From Isoetes taiwanensis (lineage: Eukaryota; Streptophyta; Lycopodiopsida; Isoetales; Isoetaceae): a stretch of DNA of 64,000 nucleotides. Positions 1 through 10,050 of the stretch are shown in pieces (the stretch's first letter is position 1; each line of letters begins with the position of its first letter). The notes under the pieces are model-generated. The model was not told where the DNA came from. It saw only the letters and a list, made by a program, of their open reading frames with translations, and ran no database searches. The stretch is taken from NCBI GenBank assembly GCA_021234155.1, contig JAJEKV010000038.1, positions 13,955,559-14,019,558 of the forward strand. The letters run 5' to 3'. The translations under genes and the position numbers were made by a program.

Positions 1-201
1 CATGCAGAGGTTATTACTAAAGAATGCATTGCACATGCCTTTGCAGCTAGAACTGATGACACCACATCTAAACATCAATTTGCACAGATTACAGAGCAAA
101 CTCTGGCAAATAGACATATTGGTCCATGCTAAAGTGAGAATCCAAAATGCAAATGGCATGGCAAGGTAAATCACGTCTCAAATGCCAGGACGTCATTATT
201 C

Positions 202-680
202 TGTGATGCCAGGAACTATGATCTTGAATAGGATCTCAATGAAGGCTGGGATAGAGCTACGATAAATAGGAGCTAAGAAAACCCTGATTTACCTTTGTGG
301 AGCATCTTCTAATCTAACCATAGGTGACGATCCATAAGCATCTTCTGATCTAACCTAGGCAACAGTCCAGAACCGCCATCGAATTTTAAAAACCATCTAG
401 GTATTCTCGTAGATCATGGTCGAACGGCTTTAGCCACATCCAATTCATATTATCTTGTGATGCCGGGAACTATGATATGATCTTAATTAAGGCTGAAATA
501 CAGCTACGATAAATAGGAGCTAAGAAAAACCCTGATTTACCTTTCTGGAGCATCATAAGACGACGATCGATTGCCTCTCTGAGCATCTTCTGCTGTACCC
601 TAGGCGACGGTCCAGAACAGCCATCGAATTTTGAAGACCGTCTATTCCTGTAGATTATGATCGAATGGCTTGATCCATGG
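202..680. repeat. Direct duplication, two diverged copies of about 250 bp
   Basis: A block beginning TGTGATGCC near 202 recurs at 456. Both copies share the stretches 'gctacgataaataggagcta', 'ccctgatttaccttt' and 'gccatcgaatttt' in the same order, and both end near a 'gtagat(c/t)atg(g/a)tcgaa' segment. The copies differ by many substitutions and small indels, so the duplication is old. No coding function is visible. Confidence 0.8.
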
Positions 681-699
681 CCAAGTCAGATTTTTGACA

Positions 700-2520
700 C
701 GTGGATAGGCTAGCCATCTAGATAAGGGTTCTAGATATAAGGTTCCAGTCACATGAAGCACAACAGGAGCGACCATTGGCTAAAATTGAGAAAGGGGTCG
801 CATGGAAGCTTTTGGCATGAACGAAGCCCTGTTGATAGCTATCTGTTCCACCAGCACTTGCGCCGGTTGAATAGATTCTTGTTGACAGGAATTTGTTCGA
901 TTTGGATTTGGACATGTAGCTTGCATTTTTCATCCAGCACCGTAGATTTTGAACCCTGTTGCTGCTGCGTGAAATAAGAAAGAAGGCTCTCCAGTTCAAC
1001 TGCTTCATGTGACCCCAGCACACACGTCAACAGAAAATAATCCCTGTTACCCCCTTCATGTGACCTGACCCTAAGGGGCCACTTGTATCATATAATAAAG
1101 TGCCCTTCATAAAACTTGTGAATGAGAGTTGACATATTTCCAATGGTAGTGAAAACATATTAAACTGAGTTGTAACCTTCAAGCTATAGTGTTTTAAGTA
1201 AGTGGTGTAAATTGAAACTCAAAAAAGCATTAATTGTTAATTCCACTTTGATTGAGTTGAATGTTATCTTAATGGAAAGATATTATCTTAGCCTACAATC
1301 TTTGTGAAGACAACTCTAGATTTTGATGAGCCACAAAAACAATATTGCCATTGATATGGAGCATGCTAGGGGGAGTGGTCCAATAGCAAGGGATTAAGGC
1401 AATGGGGCACAATGATATCAATGATTACAAGAATTGGCAAAAAAACCTTCAAATATTGGCAAAAAAGGGCAGGATATTACCTTCAAATATTAGAAGCTAA
1501 AGTATAGGGAGATATCTTATTGTTTAAATTTGGTTTTTCCGTCAAAGTGGAAAACTTTTTAGATTTTTTTTAGGTCGATTTTTCTAAGGTTGTGGAGATT
1601 TTTCTCACCGGTAAAATTTTCCGTTCTCCAAAAATCGAGCATTTGCATTGCACTATGATTTTGAAATTCACATTTTTAGGGCCGATAGTTATCCGAAATC
1701 TCCTGATTTTCGTGGATTCCTTATCTGGGATTCTGGGATGGCTTATCCTTGGCATGCCTGCCACAGTTACTCAAAATAATGCAGTCATGGATTGGGATTT
1801 TCAAGGTGTTTCGGCCAGGTATTTGGTATCGACATGCACTACAGCGACATCCACTGTAAGGTCTAACTCTTTGTACGCAAATAGATTGCTTCCTTTTTGG
1901 CTAAATTCGATGTTTGAGGTGCCAGGTTGTCTCTGAGAGGACGAAGTTGGAGCTTAGCGACTTGCATAGCAAATACTCGAGAGCTTAGCGACCTCCATAA
2001 TGGATGCCGTAAACAGGTAGATGCAATGATTTAGAGACCCATAGAAATTTGTAAAATGATTGTCAGGGTTTCTTAGCCTGCCATGGTTTGAAATGCTCCA
2101 AAAACCCCTATTGTTCTATGCTGGATCCTGTGCAAGATTAGCCAGATGATTTGGAACAGATAATAGATGTAAGCATTCAACAGATGCATCTAGAGCCTCT
2201 TCCTAGCAACTGTGGATGGCTCATAAATCTTCTCACATTTTTAGTATTGGTAATGGTTATGCATTTTATAGCTATTCCTTTCTATTCTATTCTCTATGCT
2301 GGCCTTTATTATGTTATAACATTCTGAGTAATGGAATTTGAGAAGGTCAAAGCCATATCTTCTGTCGTCCTTGACGCCATCATCCCTGGTCCTTCATAAA
2401 CGAGAGCATAAAGAAGTTTTACTTTGAGGTTGCTTAACATACAGAAGCAATTGCCTTCATTAGTTATGTGGTTCCATCTTTAATTAGCAGGAGCCATACC
2501 ATATAAAATTGAAAATAAGA
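700..2520. other. No gene recognised
   Basis: Short reading frames on both strands show no family resemblance. A short plus-strand frame at 1592-1936 lies in AT-rich sequence and looks accidental. Confidence 0.5.
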
Positions 2521-2674
2521 TCTCTACTTGCATGTCATAATTTATATTGGCTATAGGCGTCTATTTCAAATTTATCTGTAAGGCCAATCTTTTCTTTTCT
2601 TTTCTTTTTTACCATTCAGGTTTCTACTAGGCTTGCTTCGGGAGGATTTCAGCAAAAGTTATAGCAGATAGATT

Positions 2675-2818
2675 AGTACTGAAAGTGACCACTTGGATTA
2701 TAGTCTATGGCTACAGGAGGCTGAGACGTGTAAGCCCAAAATGGAATTGACCTATCAAAAAAGTTTGGCTAACAGTGGAATATCAGGAGAGTTTATGATG
2801 TTTTCAGATTCCATCTAA
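2675..2818 (+). pseudogene. Coding-like exon remnant, unrecognised
   Basis: A 47-codon open stretch begins right after a TTAG that could be a 3' splice site and ends at TAA. The translation is hydrophilic and of normal protein composition (begins STESDHLDYSLWLQEAE). I do not recognise the family. It lies inside the candidate Helitron and in the same orientation as the other fragments. An accidental open frame is possible. Confidence 0.25.
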
Positions 2819-3919
2819 GTTGTATTCCATGGTAATATGCTATGCAAGTAGGAATGTAACCACTACACTCTGACTTAGACAATAGCCCAGTCGATTTTCT
2901 TGCATGGAATGGAAATTATATTCCATCCTCATTCAATAGGTATTGAATAAGATCCATTTCTATGATTTGTATACAGTTGTGTAGCAGAAAACCATTATGA
3001 TGCTCCAGAATGCAAGTATAGACACTGTTGCACTGCACTGATTTGACACTGCCACTGCTCTGCCAGAGTTCATGCTTTAAGGGCCCTTTATGCAACTTAA
3101 TACTAACTTATAGAAGTGGTTTTTTTTTAGGTTTATGGCCATCTTTTAAAATTCCTTGAATTTGTCTGCCGACATATTTTCCTCCTGTTTTGAGATTTGT
3201 GGTTCAGTTATTGGGTATGTATTAAAAGATTGTGGGTTGATTCTTTACTTTGGATTAATGCTTTAGATTCGGTCGTTTTAGTTGATGCATTGTAGATTTA
3301 GACTTCATGTTTTGTGGCTATTGGGAACATACTCACTGTGGGTCTGTTTTTTTATGCAATATATTCAGGCAATGAGCAGGGCTATGGTTCATATTATGGG
3401 CAGTGGATCTGTTAGGTAGTTTGAACTCTTTCTTAGATTGCAGCTCTGTCATATGTCGTCCTTAAGCTTCATGCCTTCTCCCGAATTAGTAAGATGTTCG
3501 TGCATTCTTCATTTTATTTTGCTTCAAGACACAGTGATGATCCCAACAGAATTCAAGAATAAAATGAGCTTAAGATCCTAAAGATTGCTTTGTTGACATG
3601 ATGATTGGCCTTTTAAATATTGGAGCCCAATAAGCATGTGAAAGCAAGTAGGTATTGTTTTGTGCAGCTCATTATCCTTCTGACCATAGGTCTCAAGTCT
3701 CAATTAAGAAAATTATAGATAATGTTGTTGCTTTTGCTTGCAGATAATTCTGGTTGTGCATCAACAACTCTAGACCTCTATAAATAAATTGTATTTTGCA
3801 GGGTTACCTTTGGTGCTCCACTCTTCTGTTTGCACTAAGCATGTCCTTATCCAATTTCGTTGGAATCAGACATCAAGGCTTTTACATACAAGTTCCTTAG
3901 CTTTCATCGTAAAGATAAA

Positions 3920-4909
3920 ATCTGAGATTTAGCAATTACGACATTCTTCTTATGGCTGCTGACTTCCATCTTTGCACCTGAGGAGAGTAAAACGGAGATG
4001 CAAAAGGGTGCAGAACAGATTTTGGCCTGGGAAGTTGAACACGTAGTGGAGGGAGTCCGATCCTGCCTGCAGTAAGTTATATGAGGATAGAACTGAGCCT
4101 CTGTTTCCAAAGTCCTGTGTTGAGGGCACTGTATAGCTGGAGTAGTTGATCACCTACACGTGCAGTCCATTATGCGATTGAATGCAAAGACAGTGTAAAT
4201 GTGAGAATCTAGAATTTCTTTGGGTGGAACCAGACTAAGCCTATTGGTGCGATGATCCTTTGCAAGACCCTTCGAGGAAGCAAGTTACATTGTTTTGAAG
4301 GCATTAAGGACATGGGCAGGCTGCACTTCAAAGTGCACTTATATAATAGATCAATATGAGAAACAAATTGTATGTTCTTTATGGTGCTGGTGAGATCAGG
4401 CACCTCAATATGTTGGATAACAGAAATCTCTTAGCTAGAGCCTTCCACTTTTTCCTTTTATCACATGGCTGGTAGATTTAGAACCACATCACTTATCCAC
4501 ACCGTGAAGTGCATGCTGTTCCTGTGCATCATGTAGGAAAGAGAAAAAAGCGATATTGGGATGCAGCAGGCATCTTTGAAGATGGAGAGAAGAGAGGGGA
4601 GAGAGGAAGCAGTGTCGTTGATTTTGTGTTTGCAAGTGATGTGGAGTGCATCCCTCCCCTCCAAGAATCCTAGACCCAAATGCCTCATTCATTCCGTTAG
4701 ACTTGCTCAATGATGCATTTGATGCTTTATGATGTGGTTTCCCAAGCTGTTTGTATTTAATTTGCTTGCAACTGTATATCTAACGGATGTTTGATATTGG
4801 TGCAGGAGGAATCGATGGTAGAGCAGAAGAGAGGAGAGAGCGGGAAGTTATAGTGATTACTGATAGTTCTGAGGAGTTCGAATCTGGAGAGCAATCTGCT
4901 GTGGAGTAG
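3920..4909 (+). pseudogene. Decayed coding region with frameshifts, unrecognised
   Basis: Three neighbouring plus-strand stretches read like protein but change frame or contain stops. 3920-4070 includes KTEMQKGAEQILAWEVEHVV. 4172-4672 is largely one frame, with stops near 4208, about 4333 and 4475-4485, and includes KRKKRYWDAAGIFEDGEKRG. 4805-4909 ends in an acidic tail preceded by EVIVITDSSEE, which resembles a SUMO-interacting motif (hydrophobic core plus acidic/serine flank). The pieces could be one old gene copy or several captured exons. I do not recognise the family. The main risk is over-reading random open frames. Confidence 0.25.
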
Positions 4910-4989
4910 CACAAAGTATTGTCTTTTTTATTTGACTGTGTTTTTATTGTTTAGATTATTAATTCGGGTGTTGTGACGAGGAGTCGCTT

Positions 4990-5352
4990 ATGGAAATGGC
5001 AATGCAATTGCCCACCACATGTGGAATGGCAATGCAATTGCTCACCGTGCAGTTGACGACATCATGGGACCTAGACTGGTGCAAGAGAGTCCAATCAACC
5101 ACGAGTTTGTGGGCACTCACAACTATTGGAGCTGATGGTGCATGTGGCAATCATACGAAAGCATTCCAAGATGTAAGTTATTGGAACAAATCTTGCTTGA
5201 AATTTTATGCTGTTTGTTTGCTGTCATACTATCAAAATGACCTGCAATTTTTGCAATGACCTAATGGGAGTGGGAATGATATCACCAAGTCCCAATTCTA
5301 TATGGACATGCTTGCTAAATGTCAGAGCAGTTCAACAACTTCTGCTATGAGT
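4990..5352 (+). pseudogene. CHCHD2/CHCHD10-like (plant Cox19-like CHCH) pseudogene
   Basis: Two stretches match plant CHCH-domain proteins of the mitochondrial intermembrane space. Before the intron are NAIAHRAVDDIMGPR (family: AIAHRAVDxxMGPR) and, after a frameshift, CGNHTKAFQD (family: CxxHxKAFQDC). A consensus donor GTAAGT follows at 5173. Past the putative intron comes GNDITKSQFYMDMLAKC (family: GSDISKCQFYMDMLxEC). The copy is broken: the two exon-1 motifs are in different frames, one CX9C cysteine is serine (KSQ for KCQ), and no clean 3' splice site is visible. A short in-frame duplication of GNAIAH lies upstream. The retained intron implies a DNA-level copy rather than a processed transcript. 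It lies inside the candidate Helitron, so capture is likely. Confidence 0.65.
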
Positions 5353-5416
5353 CGCATTCTCATGTACTATTCCAGTTTCTTGAGGGTTTTGGGATATAAT
5401 TGCATTGTGTTCTTCA

Positions 5417-6017
5417 GAAATTTATAAGGCTTATAGGGCAGGTGATGCTTTTTTTGCTAATAATAGTTTTGTTGGCATGGATGCTGCACTAAGCTGAAGG
5501 ATCAGACAAGATAGTGTGACAAATGTAACCTCTACCCTAGAATGGGCTTCATGCAACAAACAGCAAAGTCCAGGCTTCATTATTCCTGATGCAAATTGCG
5601 AGGAGCTAGGAGATGTAAGTTCATTTCCCTGTAAAATTACCAAAGCATCTCTTTAATTAAGTGCTTAGCTTCATTTTGCATGTTTCCCTTTCAACATAAA
5701 ATCCTGATCATGCTTAGCTTCATTTGCTGCTTCTGTACTTGGAACAGTAATTGTGACATAAGCCTTCCTAGATCTTTGGCAGCCATGACTGATTCTCTTG
5801 GTTCTGTACTTAGTATAGTAATTGTAATTTCTGTTAGTGTGTTAATGCTGCAACACAGGAACACATTTGTGTAAAACTTGGGCGAGCTAGGAATGGTGGA
5901 AGAGATGCATCCAACAGAAATATTTTGTCTGCAAATGTGCATCCAAAAGAAATATTTTGTCCACAAAAGTGGTTGGATCAAGTTGTTAATCTTGCAATGC
6001 AAGAACACAACATTTAA
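5417..6017 (+). pseudogene. Two-exon gene fragment with one in-frame stop, unrecognised
   Basis: Exon A runs 5417-5614 in one frame, with a single TGA at 5495-5497, and ends GAT before a consensus donor GTAAGT. Exon B begins after CAG at 5859 and runs to TAA at 6015-6017. Both junctions are phase 0, so the pieces join in frame across a 244 bp GT-AG intron. The translation includes DAFFANNSFVGMDAALS before the stop, SPGFIIPDANCEELGD at the junction, and EIFCPQKWLDQVVNLAMQ near the end. I do not recognise the protein. The compatible phases and consensus splice sites argue for a real but inactivated gene tail, probably captured by the surrounding element. Confidence 0.4.
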
Positions 6018-6278
6018 AAGTTGATTGAAACATTGAATGGCCTAGCTGTAATATTATTCCGTTATTGAAAAAATTGAGCCAATGCTGACCTTATACAGTG
6101 CACCTTATACAGAATTTTATTCAAGAACAAAACTGTTTGAAGCTTACGTTGTTGACAGATTTATAAACATAGCTATAGTTCAAAAAGAAACAAACTACAT
6201 AAATGGCATAATGCCAATGTGTAACAATAAAGCCCAAGATTTCTAGGATATGAATGCACTTTAACTTGCTTCAATTTT

Positions 6279-6550
6279 CAATAGACTATTTAGCAGAATA
6301 GAACAATACTAGAATTCAACATTGTGTCCCACTAAACCTTAGCTCCCTCTTTAAGTATAGTCATATTCCAATAGACTATTTAGCAGAATAGAACAATACT
6401 AGAATTCAACATTGTGTCCCACTCCATATTAAACCTTAGCTCCCTCTTTTAGTCATATTTCAATAGACTATTTAGCAGAATAGAACAATATTAGAATTCA
6501 ACATTGTGTCCCACTCCATATTAAACCTTAGCTCCCTCTATAAGTATAGT
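6279..6550. repeat. Tandem repeat, three copies of about 90 bp
   Basis: Units begin at 6279, 6369 and 6461. Each contains 'caatagactatttagcagaa', 'attcaacattgtgtcccact' and 'accttagctccctct', with few differences. The repeat lies about 250 bp inside the 3' end of the candidate Helitron; tandem repeats near this end are common in Helitrons. Confidence 0.9.
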
Positions 6551-6764
6551 CATATGATATTTAAGGTTCTGCATTCTCAACCATCAAATACATCACTTGC
6601 ATCTTTTACATCACTTCTACCATTTCAATTCATAACAATTGTTGCCAAGACCATCAATCTCCAACTACAATAGTATTGTTCCTTTAACCATTACACCATA
6701 AAACTACCTCACAAACAAACATAGTGCAACTACAAGACAACCACCCCTACAAAAAACTGCTAAA

Positions 6765-6793
6765 GCCCGGCAACGCCGGGCACCATAACTAGT
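6765..6793 (+). other. Helitron-type 3' terminal hairpin and CTAG-T end
   Basis: A perfect 7 bp stem (6765-6771 with 6775-6781) and a 3-base loop are followed by ACCATAA and CTAG, then the T expected of an A/T insertion site. No other copy was noticed in the window. Confidence 0.65.
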
Positions 6794-7424
6794 TTTGTTC
6801 AAAAGCAAAGTAAAAGGAAACCATTAGGGCCATGCAACTAATTTTATCAAAATAGAACAAAATACCAGAATAGCAAGAACAGGCTTTTAACAGAAAAGGG
6901 TCGAACTGTTAGAAATAGAAGGGGACGGCACAGAACCGGCAGTGCAGACTTTCGCCCTCAATTCCGGTGTTATTAATTTGGATTCCGGCTGCTGCTTCCT
7001 CAAATCCGACCTGCAAGGAAGTTCGTAAGTGGTTGATGCAGAAACCGGTTCTCTCAGCCCAATCACGACCTCACATCCGAGCTCTGTTACTTCGACCTGA
7101 TCAAATCCGGCAGAAGAGCCCAATTCAATTGCTTGAGCGTGGAGTTTAGCCAGATTTCAGAGCTGTTGCTGCCTCTTGAAGCCTATTAGGGCTGTGATTG
7201 CCGTATTCCGGAAGATCTCAGGCTACAAGAGAAGAACCTGTGGTCAATCTGCTTGTTAATCCCTTGGAAATTGCCTTAATCCCTGGATCCGTTTGGGTGG
7301 AAACTGGATGCTCCATAGCTTGGTTGTGGAAACCAAGTACTTTTGTTCTTGAGTAGAACTGTTATAAGATTCTGAGAAATATTTTTTTTTCTTACTATGT
7401 AACCGTTGATCAAAGTAGGTAATA

Positions 7425-7535
7425 TCTTCAAGTCTCCTATATTTAACAAAATACCCTTCGGTTTGGAGGGCATTTTGGTAATAATAGCAAAAAATAAGGG
7501 CATTTTGGTCATTTTCCTTCTATTTTTCAGTGCCA
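7425..7535. repeat. Remnant resembling a Mutator-type terminal repeat
   Basis: The minus strand reads GGAAAATGACCAAAATGCCC and continues with further AAAATGCCCT motifs, like the terminal repeats of the elements at 53.97 and 55.81 kb. No partner end was found, so this may be a solitary remnant or a chance resemblance. Confidence 0.3.
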
Positions 7536-7671
7536 AATGAGCTTATCCCATGTGGCAAAGGGCACCTATCTCAATCAGGAGCTCATTTATCATGTGCCAA
7601 GGGCGTAGTTTCTCAACGGATTCTTGGCATCACATTGGGGCTAACTTTTGGAAGCCACATTCTGTATAAGA

Positions 7672-7770
7672 GAAAGCCCCTCCAGACTTGATTTCGGAGG
7701 GGAAAGCTGGCCGACGTGCGGAGCGCGGAGGCCTGCTTGACCCTCCGGAATCAAGCCCAGAGGGGCTTTC
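7672..7770. repeat. 99 bp MITE-like hairpin element
   Basis: Near-identical inverted arms of 30 bp, GAAAGCCCCTCC...TTCGGAGGG and its reverse complement, flank a GC-rich loop of about 39 bp. No clear target-site duplication was seen. A hairpin at 29584-29716 has similar AGCCCCTCC arms and may be related. Confidence 0.7.
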
Positions 7771-8787
7771 ACCTAACGTAGAGGGCGGCTGGGCCCAATC
7801 CCGCCACCAATGTCATGCCCAAAAAACGCAGTAAAAAAAAAAATCGACAAGAAAAAACGCGCGTAACCCGAGCAAGAAACGCATGTGAATCGCACGTAAA
7901 ATTAAACGCGCGTAATCGATGACGGTCGAACGCAGGTAAAATTCGCGTAACGCCGCAGTAAAATTCGCGCGAAACGCGATAAAGAAAAGTTTTGCACGGC
8001 GTTTCAGAGATTGAAACAGCGACACGTGTCGCTCTAGCATTGGATGAGACGGCTGGATTGGGCCCAGCCGTCCTTTACGTTGTAGTCGTGGTAGTTTGTA
8101 GATTTAAGTTTTGATCAGCTTAGGTGGTATGCGTCTTCCTCGCAATCCAAATAGGAACTTTCATTTCGCAATGAAATCTGTTTATTGTTGATATATATAC
8201 CCACTAATTTGCCCATAATTTTTACTAGAATAGGAGAATCTAGGTCTTATTGTTGGGGTCAATAATGGGCAAGACCGCACTTTTATTTCGTTCTCTCGAG
8301 CCAAATATTCGCCTAGCACTTTATCACATGAGCAATAGAAATGATGTCTCTAGACTTTATTTTCATAACGCAAAGATTACTTTTTGTATGAATTTACCAA
8401 GTCGAGCATGCTCATCTTCAACTTCATCTTCTTCGTTCCTTCGTCGAAGGCACAGGAAAAGACCTAGAAATAACCCTGTTGAAGCTTTCTACCATCATTG
8501 CGAAAGTTGTTGGTGCAATACTTGTCGGGAACTGCTACACGTTCTTATCATGTGCGACAACAACACGAGGCATGATATGGTATGTGACAAAATAGACCCC
8601 AACAAAGTGACGAGGAATGCCAACTTGAACGGGAAACAAATGAGGTATGCTACATACATATATATTCAGGCCTATTCAAGATCCAGCAGGCAGTTCAAGT
8701 CAGGAACATGGGAGGCTTCTTCTGAGGTGGTGGAGTTGTTAACATGGATGTTATCATGCACTCCAATTCTTCAATTCTCATTTTCAG

Positions 8788-10050
8788 TTTTTTTTTTTTT
8801 TTTTTTTTTTTTTTGGAAGGACGAACAAAAAGTTTATTAATCAGCGTATAAAATGAATATTTCTTATCTAGTTGTGTAAGCACAAGAAGGTGCGGTTGGA
8901 ACACGAGCCTGAGACATCATGTGCTTACTCATACTAGATAAGTAAAAGGAGATAAGCCTCTGCTTAAGAGTCTAACCGCATTGAACCTGTAACGACGTCA
9001 AATCCGATGTGACTACCGAAATCTCAGGAGAGTTTGAAGATGTGTACTGGGTCTGTGACCAAGACAGTATTATCTTTAGCCAAATCAGCCCACTGAAGTG
9101 GGGCAAAGAAACCATATGCAACAGGATGAGCAGAATCACGTATAGCAAGTGCTGAGGAGAGCTGAGATGCAAAGGTGTTAGAACCATTAGCTGACTTTCG
9201 AGGTAGATGAAGAGCAGGTGGATGTTTAAGTGGAGGGTGGGCACCACGACGATCAATGTCCATGTACTGCCCACAAGCCTCTTCAACTTGCTCTTGCGGC
9301 CTCTGACTCTTATCCAACCTTTGCCTCTGTTGATCCAGCAACAGAGGCATGGGACCAGCGGCTGGAATAGATGTAGAGGAAGTCACAGGGGGACGAAAGA
9401 CATCCATTGAAGAAGGAGCAGAGCTAGGAGTAGGATTTGTAGCAGAGGCAACTAGAGGAGCCTGTTGGTAAGACTTACGATATTGAGCAAAGAGAGGCCT
9501 CAGGAAACATGAGAGCTAGCTCTGGGCCATTTAACAATCGTAGCTTGAACGGAAAGAACATGGACCCAATTTGAACAACAATTGTCTGAGGCGGATCACG
9601 ACGAATGGGGCGTGCTATACAAATCTTAGTAATGCCATTGGTTATAGCATGTTGTAGATGAAGTCCAATCTCACTAGCAATAGCATAAACGAACTCAAAA
9701 TCCTCAAATTCTGGAGGAAAATCTTCAATGGCAATCCAGAATGGGGCACGTAAGGCATCTGGCTTACCTGAAGGGCCAGGAATATACTGTTGATACAACA
9801 AGAAATGTTTCCACAGAGGATCAACACCTCGTTCTATGAGTTGGGCCACCGGTTCAAGAGACTCAAACATCAGGAGAAAACAACGTTGATCGTTGATCAT
9901 TTTCAGGTTGTTATTTTTGGCCCGTAGCTTACTAATCTGATTCATAGCCTCATTGACATGTGCTGACATATCCTGCATACTGCCGCTCATGCCCATACAG
10001 ATTTCTCCAATGGCCTTTAGGTTAAGTTTGGCCACATTTACAGAAGCCAA
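8788..10050 (-). mobile_element. L1-type retroposon with ORF1 and 3' end but no ORF2
   Basis: On the minus strand an ORF1-like region (10050 to 9024) is followed by a short untranslated region with AATAAA and a 27-base A tail (T run at 8788-8814). The last roughly 150 bases before the tail match the 3' end of the separate L1 copy at 33.67 kb, including the TTTATTAATC block next to the tail and 'cg(a/g)gcct' further in. That copy does have RT C-terminal coding next to its 3' end, whereas this one passes straight from ORF1 to the 3' end. It is either an internally deleted or a non-autonomous derivative. No target-site duplication was recognised. Confidence 0.6.
9024..10050 (-). pseudogene. L1 ORF1-like (DUF4283-type) protein, frameshifted
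   Basis: The first frame (10050-9475) has an N-terminal coiled-coil-like region, then FWIAIEDFPPEFEDFEFVYA and IASEIG, which fit the DUF4283 pattern (W-L-P-hydrophobic-E/D...IASxIG) of plant L1 ORF1 nucleic-acid-binding proteins. A basic segment, IARPIRRDPPQTIVVQI, follows. A second frame (9407-9024) continues with a proline/glutamine-rich tail such as ORF1 proteins carry. The two frames are offset, so the gene is broken near 9.41-9.47 kb. No methionine codon opens the first frame, so the true start is lost or lies upstream. No CCHC knuckle is evident. Confidence 0.5.

Larger units (their letters stand above)
2521..6792 (+). mobile_element. Candidate non-autonomous Helitron carrying gene fragments
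   Basis: The right end has the classic Helitron 3' structure: a perfect 7 bp GC-rich hairpin at 6765-6781 (GCCCGGC, loop AAC, GCCGGGC), a 7-base spacer, then CTAG at 6789-6792 followed by T. Upstream, a TCTCTACT sequence at 2521 preceded by A matches the usual Helitron 5' terminus and insertion between A and T. No Rep/helicase frame is present, so this would be non-autonomous. The interior holds several gene-like pieces, all on the plus strand, as expected for gene-capturing Helitrons. The 3' end is well supported by structure. The 5' end is one plausible choice, because such short motifs occur by chance. Confidence 0.5.

Noticed and set aside
1592-1936. 114-codon plus-strand frame
   Set aside because: Its first half lies in AT-rich sequence and no family pattern is visible.
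7813-8040. Frames in a CG-rich AAACGCG-repeat area
   Set aside because: Low-complexity sequence; no protein signal.
8250-8840. 196-codon plus-strand frame
   Set aside because: It runs into the T tract of a minus-strand retroposon and ends in poly-Phe. There is no domain and the composition is odd, so I regard it as accidental.
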